Counted from the first letter of the stretch, positions 6,064-14,251 are shown. The stretch: DNA of 39,353 bases from a virus (IMGVR_UViG_3300021178_000007:1-39353); one strand, 5' to 3'. The notes: generated by a model not told the origin, from the letters alone. Program-made: numbers and translations.

Positions 6064-6131
6064 TTCAATACATAACAAAAGTTTAACCTAAAAGTAAAAC
6101 AATTGTTTACACAAACAAACACAGGAAAAAT

Positions 6132-6608
6132 ATGGCTACATTACAAAATTTACAAGCAGAGTGGGATAACTTAGAACCTTCAGATTTCGAAAATAATTAC
6201 TCAAGGAATCTTGACGAGACTATTTATAACCCTGAAATAGCTTTAAAAAATCTTAAAAAAGTTCTATTCGAAGATGAGTCTTACATTGAAGACGGGGTAA
6301 TCTGGGAATCTTTAAGGTGTGTATCTAGATCATTAGACATAGAAAATGTGATAGATGATGAATTTCCAATATCGGGTATGTCAGTTATTCAAAAAACTGT
6401 TATGAGAAGAGAAATGGAAGCTTTCAAAAAAGATCACAAAGAGATGCTTTCTAGAATGAGCAGGCACCTCATCACATTGAAAGAAGCCTTCTATGGAAGC
6501 GAATCCATCAATACTTTTGAGGTAAACAATGCTATCAAAAATATTGAGTACATGGTCTATGGATACCCTATAGAGTCGAAAAAACTTAACATTGTAAGGA
6601 AAGGATAA
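6132..6608 (+). CDS. Hypothetical protein, first gene of the recombination operon
   Basis: This 158-residue acidic, helical protein is encoded directly before recT, behind the divergent early promoter. It has no motif I recognise. In comparable phage operons this place is held by a small regulator, an SSB-like protein or an unknown accessory factor, but no OB-fold pattern is evident here. The stop at 6608 is four bases before the recT ATG, so expression is surely linked. Confidence 0.6.
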   Translation: MATLQNLQAEWDNLEPSDFENNYSRNLDETIYNPEIALKNLKKVLFEDESYIEDGVIWESLRCVSRSLDIENVIDDEFPISGMSVIQKTVMRREMEAFKKDHKEMLSRMSRHLITLKEAFYGSESINTFEVNNAIKNIEYMVYGYPIESKKLNIVRKG

Positions 6609-6612
6609 TTTT

Positions 6613-7428
6613 ATGACAGTAGCAGTAAGAGAAGAACACAATTTCGACATGATTTTACAAGACGTAGAGACGATGCAGCGTATGTGCTCTGCATTAATGA
6701 AGACTAAGCACTACCAAAAGATGGGGGAAGATGGAGTTTTTGCAATAGTCCAGAAAGCTAAATCTTTAGGAATATCCCCTCTAGAGGCTCTAAACGGTGG
6801 TTTATACTATGTTCAGGGAAAAACTGGAATGTCATCGGAAATGATGGCTTCCTTAATTCGTCAGAAAGGGCATAGCGTTATAAAAGACGATCGTTCGAAT
6901 GATAAAATTTGTATTCTGAAAGGCAAGAGGGCTGATAATGGAGATACCTGGACAATTTCTTTTTCTATGGAAGATGCAAGGCGTGCGGGTTTAGCTAAGA
7001 ATATGTATGATAAATACCCTGCTATCATGCTTTACAATCGCGCTATGTCTATGTTGGCCAGGCAACTATTCCCAGACGTAATTAAAGGCGCTGGATACAC
7101 TATGGATGAGCTCAAAGAGATATCAGAAAGCAAACATATCCCTTTTAAGCCAGAGCCAATAAAAAGCGAATCTTTGGAGTATGCAGCCTTTGAAGTCTCT
7201 ACTGTAGTTTCTGAAGATGACGCAAATCTGTTACAAGAATATTTTGACGGTTGTTCGTCAGATTATCAAGAGAAGTTCAATGAATGGATGTCAAAAACCC
7301 TTGGAATAAATTCGATAACTAAATTGAACTCTCAAGATTATGAGAGGGTAGAACGAGTATTGAAGACTAAGTACGAAGAAAACAAAAAATCACAAGACAA
7401 CCAGGAATTAGAACATGCAACAGGTTAA
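6613..7428 (+). CDS. recT: RecT-family single-strand annealing protein
   Basis: This 271-residue protein binds single-stranded DNA and anneals complementary strands in phage homologous recombination, together with the exonuclease encoded next. The central part has the family pattern: FAIVQKAKSLGISPLEALNG, a conserved G-x-Y-x-V-Q-G-K turn, and a downstream R-A-x-M-x-A-R-Q-x-F-P-D-V motif (about 145-158), followed by an acidic linker and a helical C-terminus. Size and order are normal for RecT proteins. AAGGA precedes the ATG, and the 3' end overlaps the exonuclease gene by 14 bases. Confidence 0.88.
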   Translation: MTVAVREEHNFDMILQDVETMQRMCSALMKTKHYQKMGEDGVFAIVQKAKSLGISPLEALNGGLYYVQGKTGMSSEMMASLIRQKGHSVIKDDRSNDKICILKGKRADNGDTWTISFSMEDARRAGLAKNMYDKYPAIMLYNRAMSMLARQLFPDVIKGAGYTMDELKEISESKHIPFKPEPIKSESLEYAAFEVSTVVSEDDANLLQEYFDGCSSDYQEKFNEWMSKTLGINSITKLNSQDYERVERVLKTKYEENKKSQDNQELEHATG

Positions 7429-8266
7429 TTTAAAACAAAGAAGCCCTGAGTGGTACGAATTCAGAAGAAATCATATAGGTGGCAGCGATGCTGCCGTATG
7501 TTTGGGTGAAAGCCCTTATATGAGTGCACATGAATTATATTTAGAAAAATTAGGGTTAGGAAAGCCTAAACAAGTAAATAGCTACATGCAACAAGGAATT
7601 GACCTTGAAGAACCAGCTAGAAGCGCTTTTGAAAATATAATGGGAATATCTGTATTTCCAGTATGCCGGAAATCCCGACATACTGATTTCATGATGGCTA
7701 GCCTAGACGGTTTAGATATGGATGAAAAGATAGCCGTAGAAATAAAGTGTCCCTCCAATATGACCTACCACCAAATGGCTTTAGACGGTCAAGTTCCAGA
7801 TCACCATATGCCTCAGTTACAACATCAACTTTCTGTTTTAGGGCTTGATGTCGTTTACTTTTTTAGTTATACTCTATCGTCACATGCAATTGTGGAAGTG
7901 AAAAGAGATGAAAAGTATATAAAGAATTTAATTGAAAAAGAGAAGGCTTTTTGGGATTACGTTCTTAAAAAAGAGCCTCCACCTTTAACAGAGAAAGATT
8001 ATGTTTTTTGTGAATCACCCGAATGGAAGGAGCTTACAGATGAATGGAGAACCCTCAGCGACCTCGAAGATAGAAAAGAAGTCATTAGGAATCGTCTCAT
8101 CGCTATTGCGGGAGAAAAAAATGCGAAAGGCAACGGCTGCACTCTTACGAAAGTCCACAGAAAAGGAAACGTTGTTTACTCCAAGATCGAATACCTGAAG
8201 ACAATAGATTTAGAACCATATAGGTCACCCCCTGTAGAAAGTTGGAGGTTATCTATGAATGGTTAA
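7415..8266 (+). CDS. YqaJ-type phage recombination exonuclease
   Basis: This is a 283-residue double-strand exonuclease of the lambda-Exo/YqaJ fold, which produces the single strands used by RecT. Visible landmarks are R-S-P-E-W-Y near the start, GGSDAA (22-27), G-x-x-x-E (61-65), catalytic D98 and the E109-x-K111 pair in AVEIKCPS, then the HMPQLQHQL helix. Residues after about 200 form a helical, charged extension. The overlap with recT supports a stoichiometric exonuclease/annealase pair. The start ATG at 7415 begins the N-terminal motif. Confidence 0.9.
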   Translation: MQQVNLKQRSPEWYEFRRNHIGGSDAAVCLGESPYMSAHELYLEKLGLGKPKQVNSYMQQGIDLEEPARSAFENIMGISVFPVCRKSRHTDFMMASLDGLDMDEKIAVEIKCPSNMTYHQMALDGQVPDHHMPQLQHQLSVLGLDVVYFFSYTLSSHAIVEVKRDEKYIKNLIEKEKAFWDYVLKKEPPPLTEKDYVFCESPEWKELTDEWRTLSDLEDRKEVIRNRLIAIAGEKNAKGNGCTLTKVHRKGNVVYSKIEYLKTIDLEPYRSPPVESWRLSMNG

Positions 8267-8293
8267 ATAACCATGTACAAGTAAGGATAACAT

Positions 8294-8521
8294 ATGTCAA
8301 CCGCAACACAATTAGACTTCTTCGAGCCATACGATGAGTCTAATGCTTTACGCAACTTAGTAGTATCTGAAAAAGAAAGCAATCGCAAGACCGCTAAAAA
8401 GTTATTTGCATTGAATTCTCAGCTAAGGCTTGAAGTTATGTTGTTGCGGAGTGACCTAGAGTGGTTAAAGGCACAAGTGAATAAAAAGACAGAGATATTG
8501 TCTTTCAACTTAGAAAAATAA
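8294..8521 (+). CDS. Small coiled-coil protein of the recombination operon
   Basis: This is a 75-residue acidic-then-basic protein. The first part contains LDFFEPYDE and the rest is one long amphipathic helix (LRLEVMLLRSDLEWLKAQV) likely to form a coiled coil. Similar small proteins with a DFFEP-like start are common beside phage annealases, but none has a proven role. AAGGATAAC precedes the ATG. Confidence 0.55.
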   Translation: MSTATQLDFFEPYDESNALRNLVVSEKESNRKTAKKLFALNSQLRLEVMLLRSDLEWLKAQVNKKTEILSFNLEK

Positions 8522-8531
8522 AGAACATAAA

Positions 8532-8720
8532 ATGACTCAAGAACAGAAAACAAATCTATTTAAAAAGTACGCAGAAACTATAGTCATCGTATCTACAATA
8601 TGTGGGTCTTTGATATGGATGAATGGAAAATTCAATACAATAGAAAAAGATATAGCGATTATAAAAACAGTACTTATTATGAAAAATATTTTGCCTTCAG
8701 AGATAGCTAAGCAGGAGTAA
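8532..8720 (+). CDS. Membrane-anchored microprotein
   Basis: This 62-residue protein has a charged N-terminus, one membrane segment (about 17-32, TIVIVSTICGSLIWM) and a short helical tail (FNTIEKDIAIIKTVL). It has the same design as the products of 16560, 33929 and 34094: a short leader with a KYAET or HADT-like start, one membrane helix, then a heptad helix. It may be a paralogue of these, with unknown role. Confidence 0.55.
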   Translation: MTQEQKTNLFKKYAETIVIVSTICGSLIWMNGKFNTIEKDIAIIKTVLIMKNILPSEIAKQE

Positions 8721-8840
8721 ATGGATATATTATATCTCTTCGCATCCCTTGGAATCATATACATTCTTTTCGAAATCCTACTAGAATTGAATGACATAAA
8801 ATCTAAAATGACAAAACCAAAAGAGGATGATATCAAGTAA
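8721..8840 (+). CDS. Tiny membrane protein
   Basis: The frame starts directly after the previous stop (TAA-ATG), with GCAGGAG as ribosome binding site, and encodes 39 residues. The first 20 form a hydrophobic helix (ILYLFASLGIIYILFEILL), and the rest is charged (DIKSKMTKPKEDD). Such a protein would sit in the inner membrane. A holin-like or regulatory role cannot be distinguished. Confidence 0.5.
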   Translation: MDILYLFASLGIIYILFEILLELNDIKSKMTKPKEDDIK

Positions 8841-8843
8841 ACA

Positions 8844-8889
8844 TTGACGTTTTTTGACTTTTCCTTACACTAATTTTAAGTAAGGAAAA
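8844..8889 (+). promoter_or_regulatory. Promoter-like boxes and RBS-covering hairpin
   Basis: TTGACG (8844-8849) and TACACT (8866-8871) are spaced by 16 bases as a weak promoter. TTTTCCTTAC (8859-8868) and GTAAGGAAAA (8880-8889) form a perfect 10-base-pair stem with an 11-base loop, and the right arm contains the Shine-Dalgarno sequence of the nuclease gene that starts at 8891. A transcript reading in from upstream would carry its ribosome binding site hidden. A transcript from the weak promoter would start after the left arm and be freely translated. Confidence 0.5.
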
Positions 8890-8890
8890 A

Positions 8891-9313
8891 ATGACCTCTC
8901 AAGCATGGCGTGAAATAGGTGGAAAGAAAATATTCGCTAGAAGCATTTGGGAGGCAAATTATTCTCGATATCTCGAATTTCTAAAACAACACAAAAAAAT
9001 ATTAGACTGGGAACATGAGCCCAAAACATTCTGGTTTGAAGGTATAAAAAGGGGCTGTGTAAGCTATAAACCAGATTTTCAAGTTTTCAACCTTGACGGA
9101 ACATGGGTTTGGTATGAAGTAAAGGGCTATTACGATGCGAAAAGCCTAACAAAACATAAAAGATTTCAAAAATATTTTCCTGAAGAAAAATTAATTTTAA
9201 TAGATAAAAACTGGTTCTCACGCAATAACAGGCAACTTTGTGGCCTTATACCTGGATGGGAAAAAGGTTCTGATCGACAAAATATATTCAAACAAAGTAA
9301 AAAAACATTATGA
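8891..9313 (+). CDS. PD-(D/E)XK endonuclease, resolvase-like
   Basis: This is a 140-residue nuclease of the kind used by phages to cut branched DNA or Holliday junctions (T7 endonuclease I / DUF1064-like layout). Visible residues are the SIWEANYSRYLE helix with a probable metal-binding E21, the beta-strand YKPDF (59-63, catalytic D62), and the Y-E76-V-K78-G motif, followed by a K/H-rich helix. Size is normal for this group. It comes after the recombinase genes and fits processing of recombination intermediates before packaging. The hairpin upstream may limit its translation. Confidence 0.75.
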   Translation: MTSQAWREIGGKKIFARSIWEANYSRYLEFLKQHKKILDWEHEPKTFWFEGIKRGCVSYKPDFQVFNLDGTWVWYEVKGYYDAKSLTKHKRFQKYFPEEKLILIDKNWFSRNNRQLCGLIPGWEKGSDRQNIFKQSKKTL

Positions 9314-9429
9314 ATGAAGATTTTAAAACACAAGTTATCGTCGTGGTAGGAGCAATGATAGTGATGTTATTATTCGCTTCCATAGCTTTGTTCATTTGTG
9401 GATGTACAATATCTTTACCACCAATTTAA
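9310..9429 (+). CDS. Tiny membrane protein
   Basis: This 39-residue protein overlaps the nuclease stop as ATGA. After eight charged or polar residues comes a 22-residue hydrophobic helix ending LFICGC, followed by a short tail. The two cysteines at the outer end could be a lipobox-like site, but the spacing is not typical. Unknown role; holin-like size and topology. Confidence 0.45.
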   Translation: MNEDFKTQVIVVVGAMIVMLLFASIALFICGCTISLPPI

Positions 9430-9438
9430 GGAATATTT

Positions 9439-9606
9439 ATGAAAGAAAGTCCAAAAGCAAAAAAGAAAATTCACAAGGTTATGAAGGAATTTAAAGAAAA
9501 TAAACTCCATAGTGGATCTAAGAAAGGACCATTAGTTACTGATATTAAACAAGCCAAAGCTATTAGCATGTCTGAAGCTGGTGTAAGCAGGAAAAAGAAA
9601 AAATGA
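9439..9606 (+). CDS. DUF6496-like basic protein
   Basis: This is a 55-residue lysine-rich protein with the order K-V-M-K-E-F-K-x-N-K-L-H-S-G-S, then V-T-D-x-K-Q-A-x-A-I-x-M-S-E-A and a lysine tail. It matches the layout of DUF6496 proteins found in phages and bacteria, which have no assigned function. The stop overlaps the next ATG (ATGA). Strongly basic, so nucleic-acid binding is plausible. Confidence 0.65.
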   Translation: MKESPKAKKKIHKVMKEFKENKLHSGSKKGPLVTDIKQAKAISMSEAGVSRKKKK

Positions 9607-9848
9607 ATGAACCGTATGAAATAGCAATGCTAGTAGCTTCTGTTATTTTCTCAGCATTAGTATTATTATTTTTCTATATAGTCGTTTTCGACAAAAAACA
9701 AACACAGGAAATTCACATGGACAAAAAGATAAAGAAGGTTCTTTCTAAAGAGAAAGGAGCCGTAAAAGAGACAAAAGAGTTATTGAAAATGGACAAAAAG
9801 CACGACAAAAAAATGGAAAAGTGCAAAATGAGTATGAAGAAAAAATAA
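9603..9848 (+). CDS. Membrane protein with lysine-rich tail
   Basis: This is an 81-residue protein. A membrane helix at about 7-28 (IAMLVASVIFSALVLLFFYIVV) is followed by a highly basic, methionine- and lysine-rich cytoplasmic tail. There is an internal ATG before MDKKIKKVLSKEKG that could give a soluble 43-residue basic form. It is translationally coupled to the DUF6496-like gene. Function unknown. Confidence 0.5.
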   Translation: MNEPYEIAMLVASVIFSALVLLFFYIVVFDKKQTQEIHMDKKIKKVLSKEKGAVKETKELLKMDKKHDKKMEKCKMSMKKK

Positions 9849-9853
9849 TTTTT

Positions 9854-9949
9854 TGCGAACCCTAGGGTTTTTTGAATGTTTAAACTTTTTTCATGGTATT
9901 CCATATCCATATCAAGGTCCTTTAGGTTGGCCCTAGGGTTCGCATTTTT
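9854..9949 (+). terminator. Long-loop hairpin terminating the early operon
   Basis: TGCGAACCCTAGGG (9854-9867) and CCCTAGGGTTCGCA (9931-9944) are perfectly complementary over 14 bases and are followed by TTTTT. The 63-base loop contains a further small hairpin (ATGG-TATT-CCAT). Position and T-run fit the terminator of the recombination operon, but the loop is far longer than usual, so it may be a structured RNA domain as well. Confidence 0.6.
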
Positions 9950-9953
9950 ACCG

Positions 9954-10163
9954 ATGATAATTTGTTCTCAAGATTTAGAAATTGATCTAAAAATTCTTAA
10001 GTTATTTATCTGTGATGTACAACAGTCTTTATATTCCTGGGAAGATGTACATAATCCACGTGACTATGGATTTGATCCCGAATATGTCAAAGGGCGTATA
10101 GACGCTTATGATGATCTGTTGAGAAGATTCGAAGAAATTTATCGAGAAACGTCTCAGAATTAA
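9954..10163 (+). CDS. Hypothetical acidic protein
   Basis: I choose the ATG at 9954, right after the hairpin (69 residues). The frame is also open from an ATG at 9876 inside the hairpin loop. The product is acidic, with a helical core and repeated aspartates and a tyrosine-rich end (YVKGRIDAYDDLLRRFEEIY). Its TAA shares TTAA with the stop of the convergent fibre gene. No clear ribosome binding site is seen at 9954, which lowers confidence. Confidence 0.45.
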   Translation: MIICSQDLEIDLKILKLFICDVQQSLYSWEDVHNPRDYGFDPEYVKGRIDAYDDLLRRFEEIYRETSQN

Positions 10164-10969
10164 CGTGAGACGGCTAATACATATTTCAGTGTTACCAAGT
10201 CAACATCTAGTGGAACGGCTAAATTTGAACAGGTAAAAAACATGCCTAGATCAACTGTTGGTATATTTGTTGCTAATGGGCTATTAGTAATTTCTGTACC
10301 ATTCACAAAGAAACTAACGCTTGTTCCCCCTGAATTTACAACTATTTTTAATCTATCCCATTGTCCAGCTGTGACAGTATTATTAGAATTTGCAGAACTT
10401 CTAGATGACGCGCTAGATGTTTTTCCTACCCAATTACCCGAATTTGTTCCGCTAGCATAGTTAAAATATACTCCATTTGCTGGCTCAGTCGTTGTGGCAA
10501 CAGTCGTTGTGTCAGATAGTCCCAAATATATGTTATTAGCACCTGTAGAAGGAACTCTGATTACCATTTCCATAGTGACGGTACCATTAGCCAAAAGAAG
10601 TGGGAGATTACTAGTAGCTCCATCAGTTTTTAACATACTACCTGCTGAAGAAGTAGACGCTATTCTAACAATTCCCGGATGATTAGCGACTCCATTTACT
10701 GGTCTTACTCCACCTGAATTTTCCCAGTTGGTATCCCCGGAAACTCCGGATGAAGTAAAATAAAAATCATCAACTATAACTGAAGTGCCAAATGATGTAT
10801 CAGGGGGAGAACTTGAAGCCGAAATAGTAGGATTTCCACCAGTTCCATCCTGATTAGTGATAGTTATGCCTGTTCCTGGAGTCAAAGTTCTTCCGTTCCA
10901 TACTCCTGTAGATGTATTAAGAGATTGAAATCCTTGTGTTTGAGCATTTACTGCGTTATTTAGTGGCAT
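10160..10969 (-). CDS. Tail fibre / receptor-binding protein with lectin-like C-terminus
   Basis: This 269-residue virion protein is the last of the minus-strand structural block. The N-terminus (MPLNNAVNAQTQGFQSL) resembles the start of the next fibre protein (MPAGNAVNATSTGIQTF), pointing to a common attachment module. It is followed by a GTGITITNQDGTGGNPTIS motif common in fibres. Residues 65-265 have the alternating beta pattern of a concanavalin/LamG-like jelly roll, including a W-D-R-L-K-I strand and a V-x-F-F-V-N-G-T-E strand, as in glycan-binding domains. A role in host surface recognition is inferred. Confidence 0.65.
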   Translation of the reverse strand: MPLNNAVNAQTQGFQSLNTSTGVWNGRTLTPGTGITITNQDGTGGNPTISASSSPPDTSFGTSVIVDDFYFTSSGVSGDTNWENSGGVRPVNGVANHPGIVRIASTSSAGSMLKTDGATSNLPLLLANGTVTMEMVIRVPSTGANNIYLGLSDTTTVATTTEPANGVYFNYASGTNSGNWVGKTSSASSRSSANSNNTVTAGQWDRLKIVVNSGGTSVSFFVNGTEITNSPLATNIPTVDLGMFFTCSNLAVPLDVDLVTLKYVLAVSR

Positions 10970-10972
10970 TTT

Positions 10973-12553
10973 TTATCCTACTCTTGTTGCTGAAATTCTA
11001 GCGTTGCACGGAGATGTTGTTGATGAATAAACTACTAACATGACCAAGTAATAAGTTGTACTTGTTGAAATAGTTTTTCTAACAGACGGAACCGCAAGTG
11101 TATTGATGACAAAATTAAGTGAAGCATTGTTTTGTGCAAAATCTATTCCAGCAGTTCCAGTAATTGTATTATCAGTTGTTGATATATTAACTTGCATAGC
11201 TTGTGCGATAGCAGTTCCACCAGTTGCAACTGTATATCCCATCCCTGAAATATCCCAAATTCCTGCAGTCAAAGTAATGCTACATATAGTTTTTGGGGTA
11301 TTAGAGGTAACGGCGACTGCTGTTGCTGTAGCTTCAATTCTTTCTCCTATAAATCCAGCTGGAGGAGCAGTGTTGGTGTTATTTCCCTTCATCTGCACAC
11401 CTGTAGAAAGAACAGCAAAATTCGTAGTATCAATGGCGGGTACTCCGCTAGCACTTGTGGTTAAAACTCCAGAGTTAGCAGTTGCAAGTGCTGACATTAC
11501 ATTTGTAGAAGAAGCATATAGCAAAGTAGAAACGGCATTTGTATTTGGATAGGTAGAGGTAGTATAAACATTATTGGTACCGTCCGATCTTAGAATAGTT
11601 CCAGCACCACCGCTAGCACTAGGATATGTAGGTGTGCTATAAGTAGGATCTGCGGCAGCTCCCCCGCTTTGCAAAACTTGTCCGGCACTTCCTGTCGCCG
11701 TTGCCACAATAGAGCTTGTACCCTCACCTATTAAAACACCATGGGCTGTATAAGTTGACGGTGTATACGGTCCGATCAATGAAATAACTGGTGTTGTAGT
11801 TCCATTAGCTACACTTACTTGGTTAGCAGTTCCTGAAACACTTGTTACAGTTCCTGAAGTAGCTGGAGATATCCACGAAGGAGGAGATCCTGTAGTAGCT
11901 GTCAAAATCTGTCCTGTAGTACCATTAGCAAGCCATGAAGGAACTCCAGTGGTTCCAGAAATCATGGTTCCGTTATTAGCGGCTGTGATTCCTCCAATTG
12001 TATTACTTGCTGAGGAAAAAAGTACCTGATTAATAGTTGTTGTATTTGGATATGTGGCAGTAGTAGCAACCCAGTTTGTTCCGTCTGCTCTTAGTATCGT
12101 TCCTGTGCCTGAAGCTGAATTGGGATAAGTAGGTGTTGATGAAATTATATTAGTTCCGTCTGAAATGTGTATTTTTCCAGACGCTCCAGCTGTAGCCGGA
12201 TAAGTAGGGGTCGATGCTACCCAATTCGTACCATCGCTTTGTATGATTTTTCCTGAAGTTGCAGAAGCATTAGGAAATGTTGGCGTTGATGCTACCCAGT
12301 TTGTTCCATCTGCAACTAATACTTTTCCTGTTCCTGTGGCAGTAGACGGAAAGGTAGCTGTAGAATATGTAGGATCTGCACCGGTATTTGCCTGTAAAAC
12401 CTGTCCTGTTGATCCAACTGATGTAGAAGAAACTGCATTGCTAGCTCCTCCAACTAAAACACCATGCTGCGTAACGGTAGATCCAGTAAAAGCAGTTCCT
12501 GTAAATGTTTGTATGCCTGTTGATGTAGCGTTTACTGCATTTCCTGCGGGCAT
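10973..12553 (-). CDS. Repetitive tail fibre protein
   Basis: This is a 526-residue glycine-, serine- and threonine-rich protein. Residues about 30-180 consist of tandem units of roughly 23-25 residues around SDGTNWVASTPTYP, a repeat typical of trimeric phage fibres. The middle has HGVLIGEGTSSIV and HGVLVGGASNAV modules that also occur in the 15225-16271 protein. The last 140 residues form a non-repetitive beta domain (about 385-526) that may be the receptor-binding or knob part. The N-terminus shares its start with the 10160-10969 protein. Position among fibres and composition support the call. Confidence 0.75.
   Translation of the reverse strand: MPAGNAVNATSTGIQTFTGTAFTGSTVTQHGVLVGGASNAVSSTSVGSTGQVLQANTGADPTYSTATFPSTATGTGKVLVADGTNWVASTPTFPNASATSGKIIQSDGTNWVASTPTYPATAGASGKIHISDGTNIISSTPTYPNSASGTGTILRADGTNWVATTATYPNTTTINQVLFSSASNTIGGITAANNGTMISGTTGVPSWLANGTTGQILTATTGSPPSWISPATSGTVTSVSGTANQVSVANGTTTPVISLIGPYTPSTYTAHGVLIGEGTSSIVATATGSAGQVLQSGGAAADPTYSTPTYPSASGGAGTILRSDGTNNVYTTSTYPNTNAVSTLLYASSTNVMSALATANSGVLTTSASGVPAIDTTNFAVLSTGVQMKGNNTNTAPPAGFIGERIEATATAVAVTSNTPKTICSITLTAGIWDISGMGYTVATGGTAIAQAMQVNISTTDNTITGTAGIDFAQNNASLNFVINTLAVPSVRKTISTSTTYYLVMLVVYSSTTSPCNARISATRVG
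12110..12420 (-). repeat. Tandem fibre repeat (SDGTNWVAST units)
   Basis: At least five consecutive units in the fibre gene encode variants of SDGTNWVASTPTYP, with further partial units beyond. The DNA of the units has diverged, so these are old protein repeats rather than recent DNA duplications. Confidence 0.7.
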
Positions 12554-12572
12554 TATTTTTCTCCAAATTTCT

Positions 12573-13895
12573 TTATGCTAAGGTCCAGTTTCCTACTACA
12601 GACACAGCTCTCCAAGATACTCCAGTAGCATCAAATCTAAGTGTCAAAGAGTCTCCTATCGCCGTGCTAGTAGCGGTTCCCGCAGCTGAACTTACCGCAG
12701 ATCCTATACGTATAGTTTGTCCGGTATTACCAGTAACAACAAGAGCTCCTGCCGTAGTACAGTAATATATAACAAGGTCTCCATCTGCTAATCCTCCTGT
12801 CGCAGGTAATGTCCTTGTCACAGCCGCTGTTACAAATTCACCGCTATTTAAAACACTTGTTGCACTCGCCGCAACCTGAGAAAATGGAGGGCTTTTAATT
12901 GTAAGAGTAGATCCAGAACCAGAAGTTTTGGAACCGGAAAGGCCTACAATATTCCAATTACCTGCTGTTGGGCTTAAAGCCCCTCCAGAATCTCCAGTAA
13001 TCGTATTGGCTACTCCAGTGCCGGAAGTTGATACAAATCCGTTTGCATCAACCGTAAACTGCGTTGAATTGAAATTCGCTAATCCTACCTTTGTAGCATC
13101 TGTGGCCGCTATGGCTTGGGATTTTTGAACATTTACAGTTAAAGTGCTTGCAGCCCCTGAGGTTACAACTGGAGATGTGCCGGCAGCTGTAGAAGCTCCA
13201 AATATATTCCAATTACCACCAGTTGGACTTAATGCACCGCCACTTTGACCTGTTATTGTTTTTCCAGTAGTAGTGCCACCTGCCACTTGAAGGCTTAAAG
13301 TATTTGCCCCCGTAGTAAAGGTGATTGAACTATCAGAACTCGTCAGAGTTGCAAAAGCTGGATCAGCTGCATTGGCTCCAATTAAAACTTGGCCGTTTGT
13401 TCCTACTGCTAATTGAGTTAAAGTAGCGGTTGCCGCTCCTACTTGCACTGAATGATTGGTAAGTCCAGTCAGTTGTGTTGTTAAAGTGCTTCCCGCTCCG
13501 GCAATTGTTATGCTGCCTGTTCCAACTGTATTTATATTACCGGCTACAGGAGATATTGCACCTCCGGAATTTCCCGTTAATGTTTCTATTGCACCTGATC
13601 CTATTAAACTTACGAACCCGTTTCCATCCACAGTAAACTGTGCGGAGTTAAAGTTAGATAAACCAATCTTTGTGGCATCTGTGGCAGCAATAGCTTGAGA
13701 GGTTTGTATTTGATAAGTTACGGTACTTCCTGCGCCAATAGAGCGAAAAGGATTTGTTCCGGCTGCTACAACAGAACCTAAAGTATTTAAATTATTTGCT
13801 ACAGGAACTGCAATGCCGGAATTAGTCGTAAACTGTAAGGGAACAGAAGGAGGCAAAACTCCTGTAGAAACTCTTGCTAATCCTGCTTGTGACAT
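12573..13895 (-). CDS. Repetitive tail fibre protein
   Basis: This 440-residue fibre protein is rich in Gly, Ser, Thr and Ala. A unit of about 130 residues occurs three times in varying completeness. Its markers are TGxSGGAxSPxxGNWNIxG-type strands (about 110, 215 and 295) and SQAIAATDATKVGLANFNS (about 67 and 257). The C-terminal 100 residues form a beta domain with WRAVSVVGNWTLA at the end, a type seen at the tips of phage fibres. The neighbouring fibre genes and the repeat structure support a trimeric fibre function. Confidence 0.75.
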   Translation of the reverse strand: MSQAGLARVSTGVLPPSVPLQFTTNSGIAVPVANNLNTLGSVVAAGTNPFRSIGAGSTVTYQIQTSQAIAATDATKIGLSNFNSAQFTVDGNGFVSLIGSGAIETLTGNSGGAISPVAGNINTVGTGSITIAGAGSTLTTQLTGLTNHSVQVGAATATLTQLAVGTNGQVLIGANAADPAFATLTSSDSSITFTTGANTLSLQVAGGTTTGKTITGQSGGALSPTGGNWNIFGASTAAGTSPVVTSGAASTLTVNVQKSQAIAATDATKVGLANFNSTQFTVDANGFVSTSGTGVANTITGDSGGALSPTAGNWNIVGLSGSKTSGSGSTLTIKSPPFSQVAASATSVLNSGEFVTAAVTRTLPATGGLADGDLVIYYCTTAGALVVTGNTGQTIRIGSAVSSAAGTATSTAIGDSLTLRFDATGVSWRAVSVVGNWTLA

Positions 13896-14249
13896 TTATT
13901 CTCCTTTTCCGTAGACTGCTGCCGCGTAAAAAGTATCGGATTGCACTCCTCCCGTGGATGTCGGAGCTATAATAGATTTAATCCAGAGTTGAGATCCCTT
14001 TTCATATCTAAAAGATTCGTTGTCATCTTGGTCACTTGTTAGATCATATAAAACAAAACCATCAGCTAAGACAGGAAAGTTATCAGTAGTCCCATCAAAA
14101 CTGAGCATATAAGTGCCATTTGAATCATTAGTGAAATGCAAAACTCTCATGGCATGTGTAAAAGCAGTTCCTAGTTTTGTATAAGATCCAGTTATAGAAG
14201 CTATTGCCACAGACCTAGCAGCATCAAAACGTACAATGTTTGATCCCAT
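13896..14249 (-). CDS. Virion-associated protein of the fibre cluster
   Basis: This 117-residue, all-beta protein has patterns such as GSYTKLGTAFTHAMRVLHFTN and YMLSFDGTTDNFPVLADG, which look like a small jelly-roll or capsid-decoration fold. The stop abuts the ATG of the next fibre gene (13895), and AAGGAGA precedes that start. Its place between fibre genes suggests a tail or fibre accessory component. No family is named. Confidence 0.55.
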   Translation of the reverse strand: MGSNIVRFDAARSVAIASITGSYTKLGTAFTHAMRVLHFTNDSNGTYMLSFDGTTDNFPVLADGFVLYDLTSDQDDNESFRYEKGSQLWIKSIIAPTSTGGVQSDTFYAAAVYGKGE

Positions 14250-14251
14250 AT

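Noticed and set aside
12243-12581. Long plus-strand open frames inside the fibre genes (also 11103-11552 and 10242-10460).
   Set aside because: They are shadows of repetitive Gly/Thr-rich genes; composition is unnatural and no ribosome binding sites or motifs are seen.
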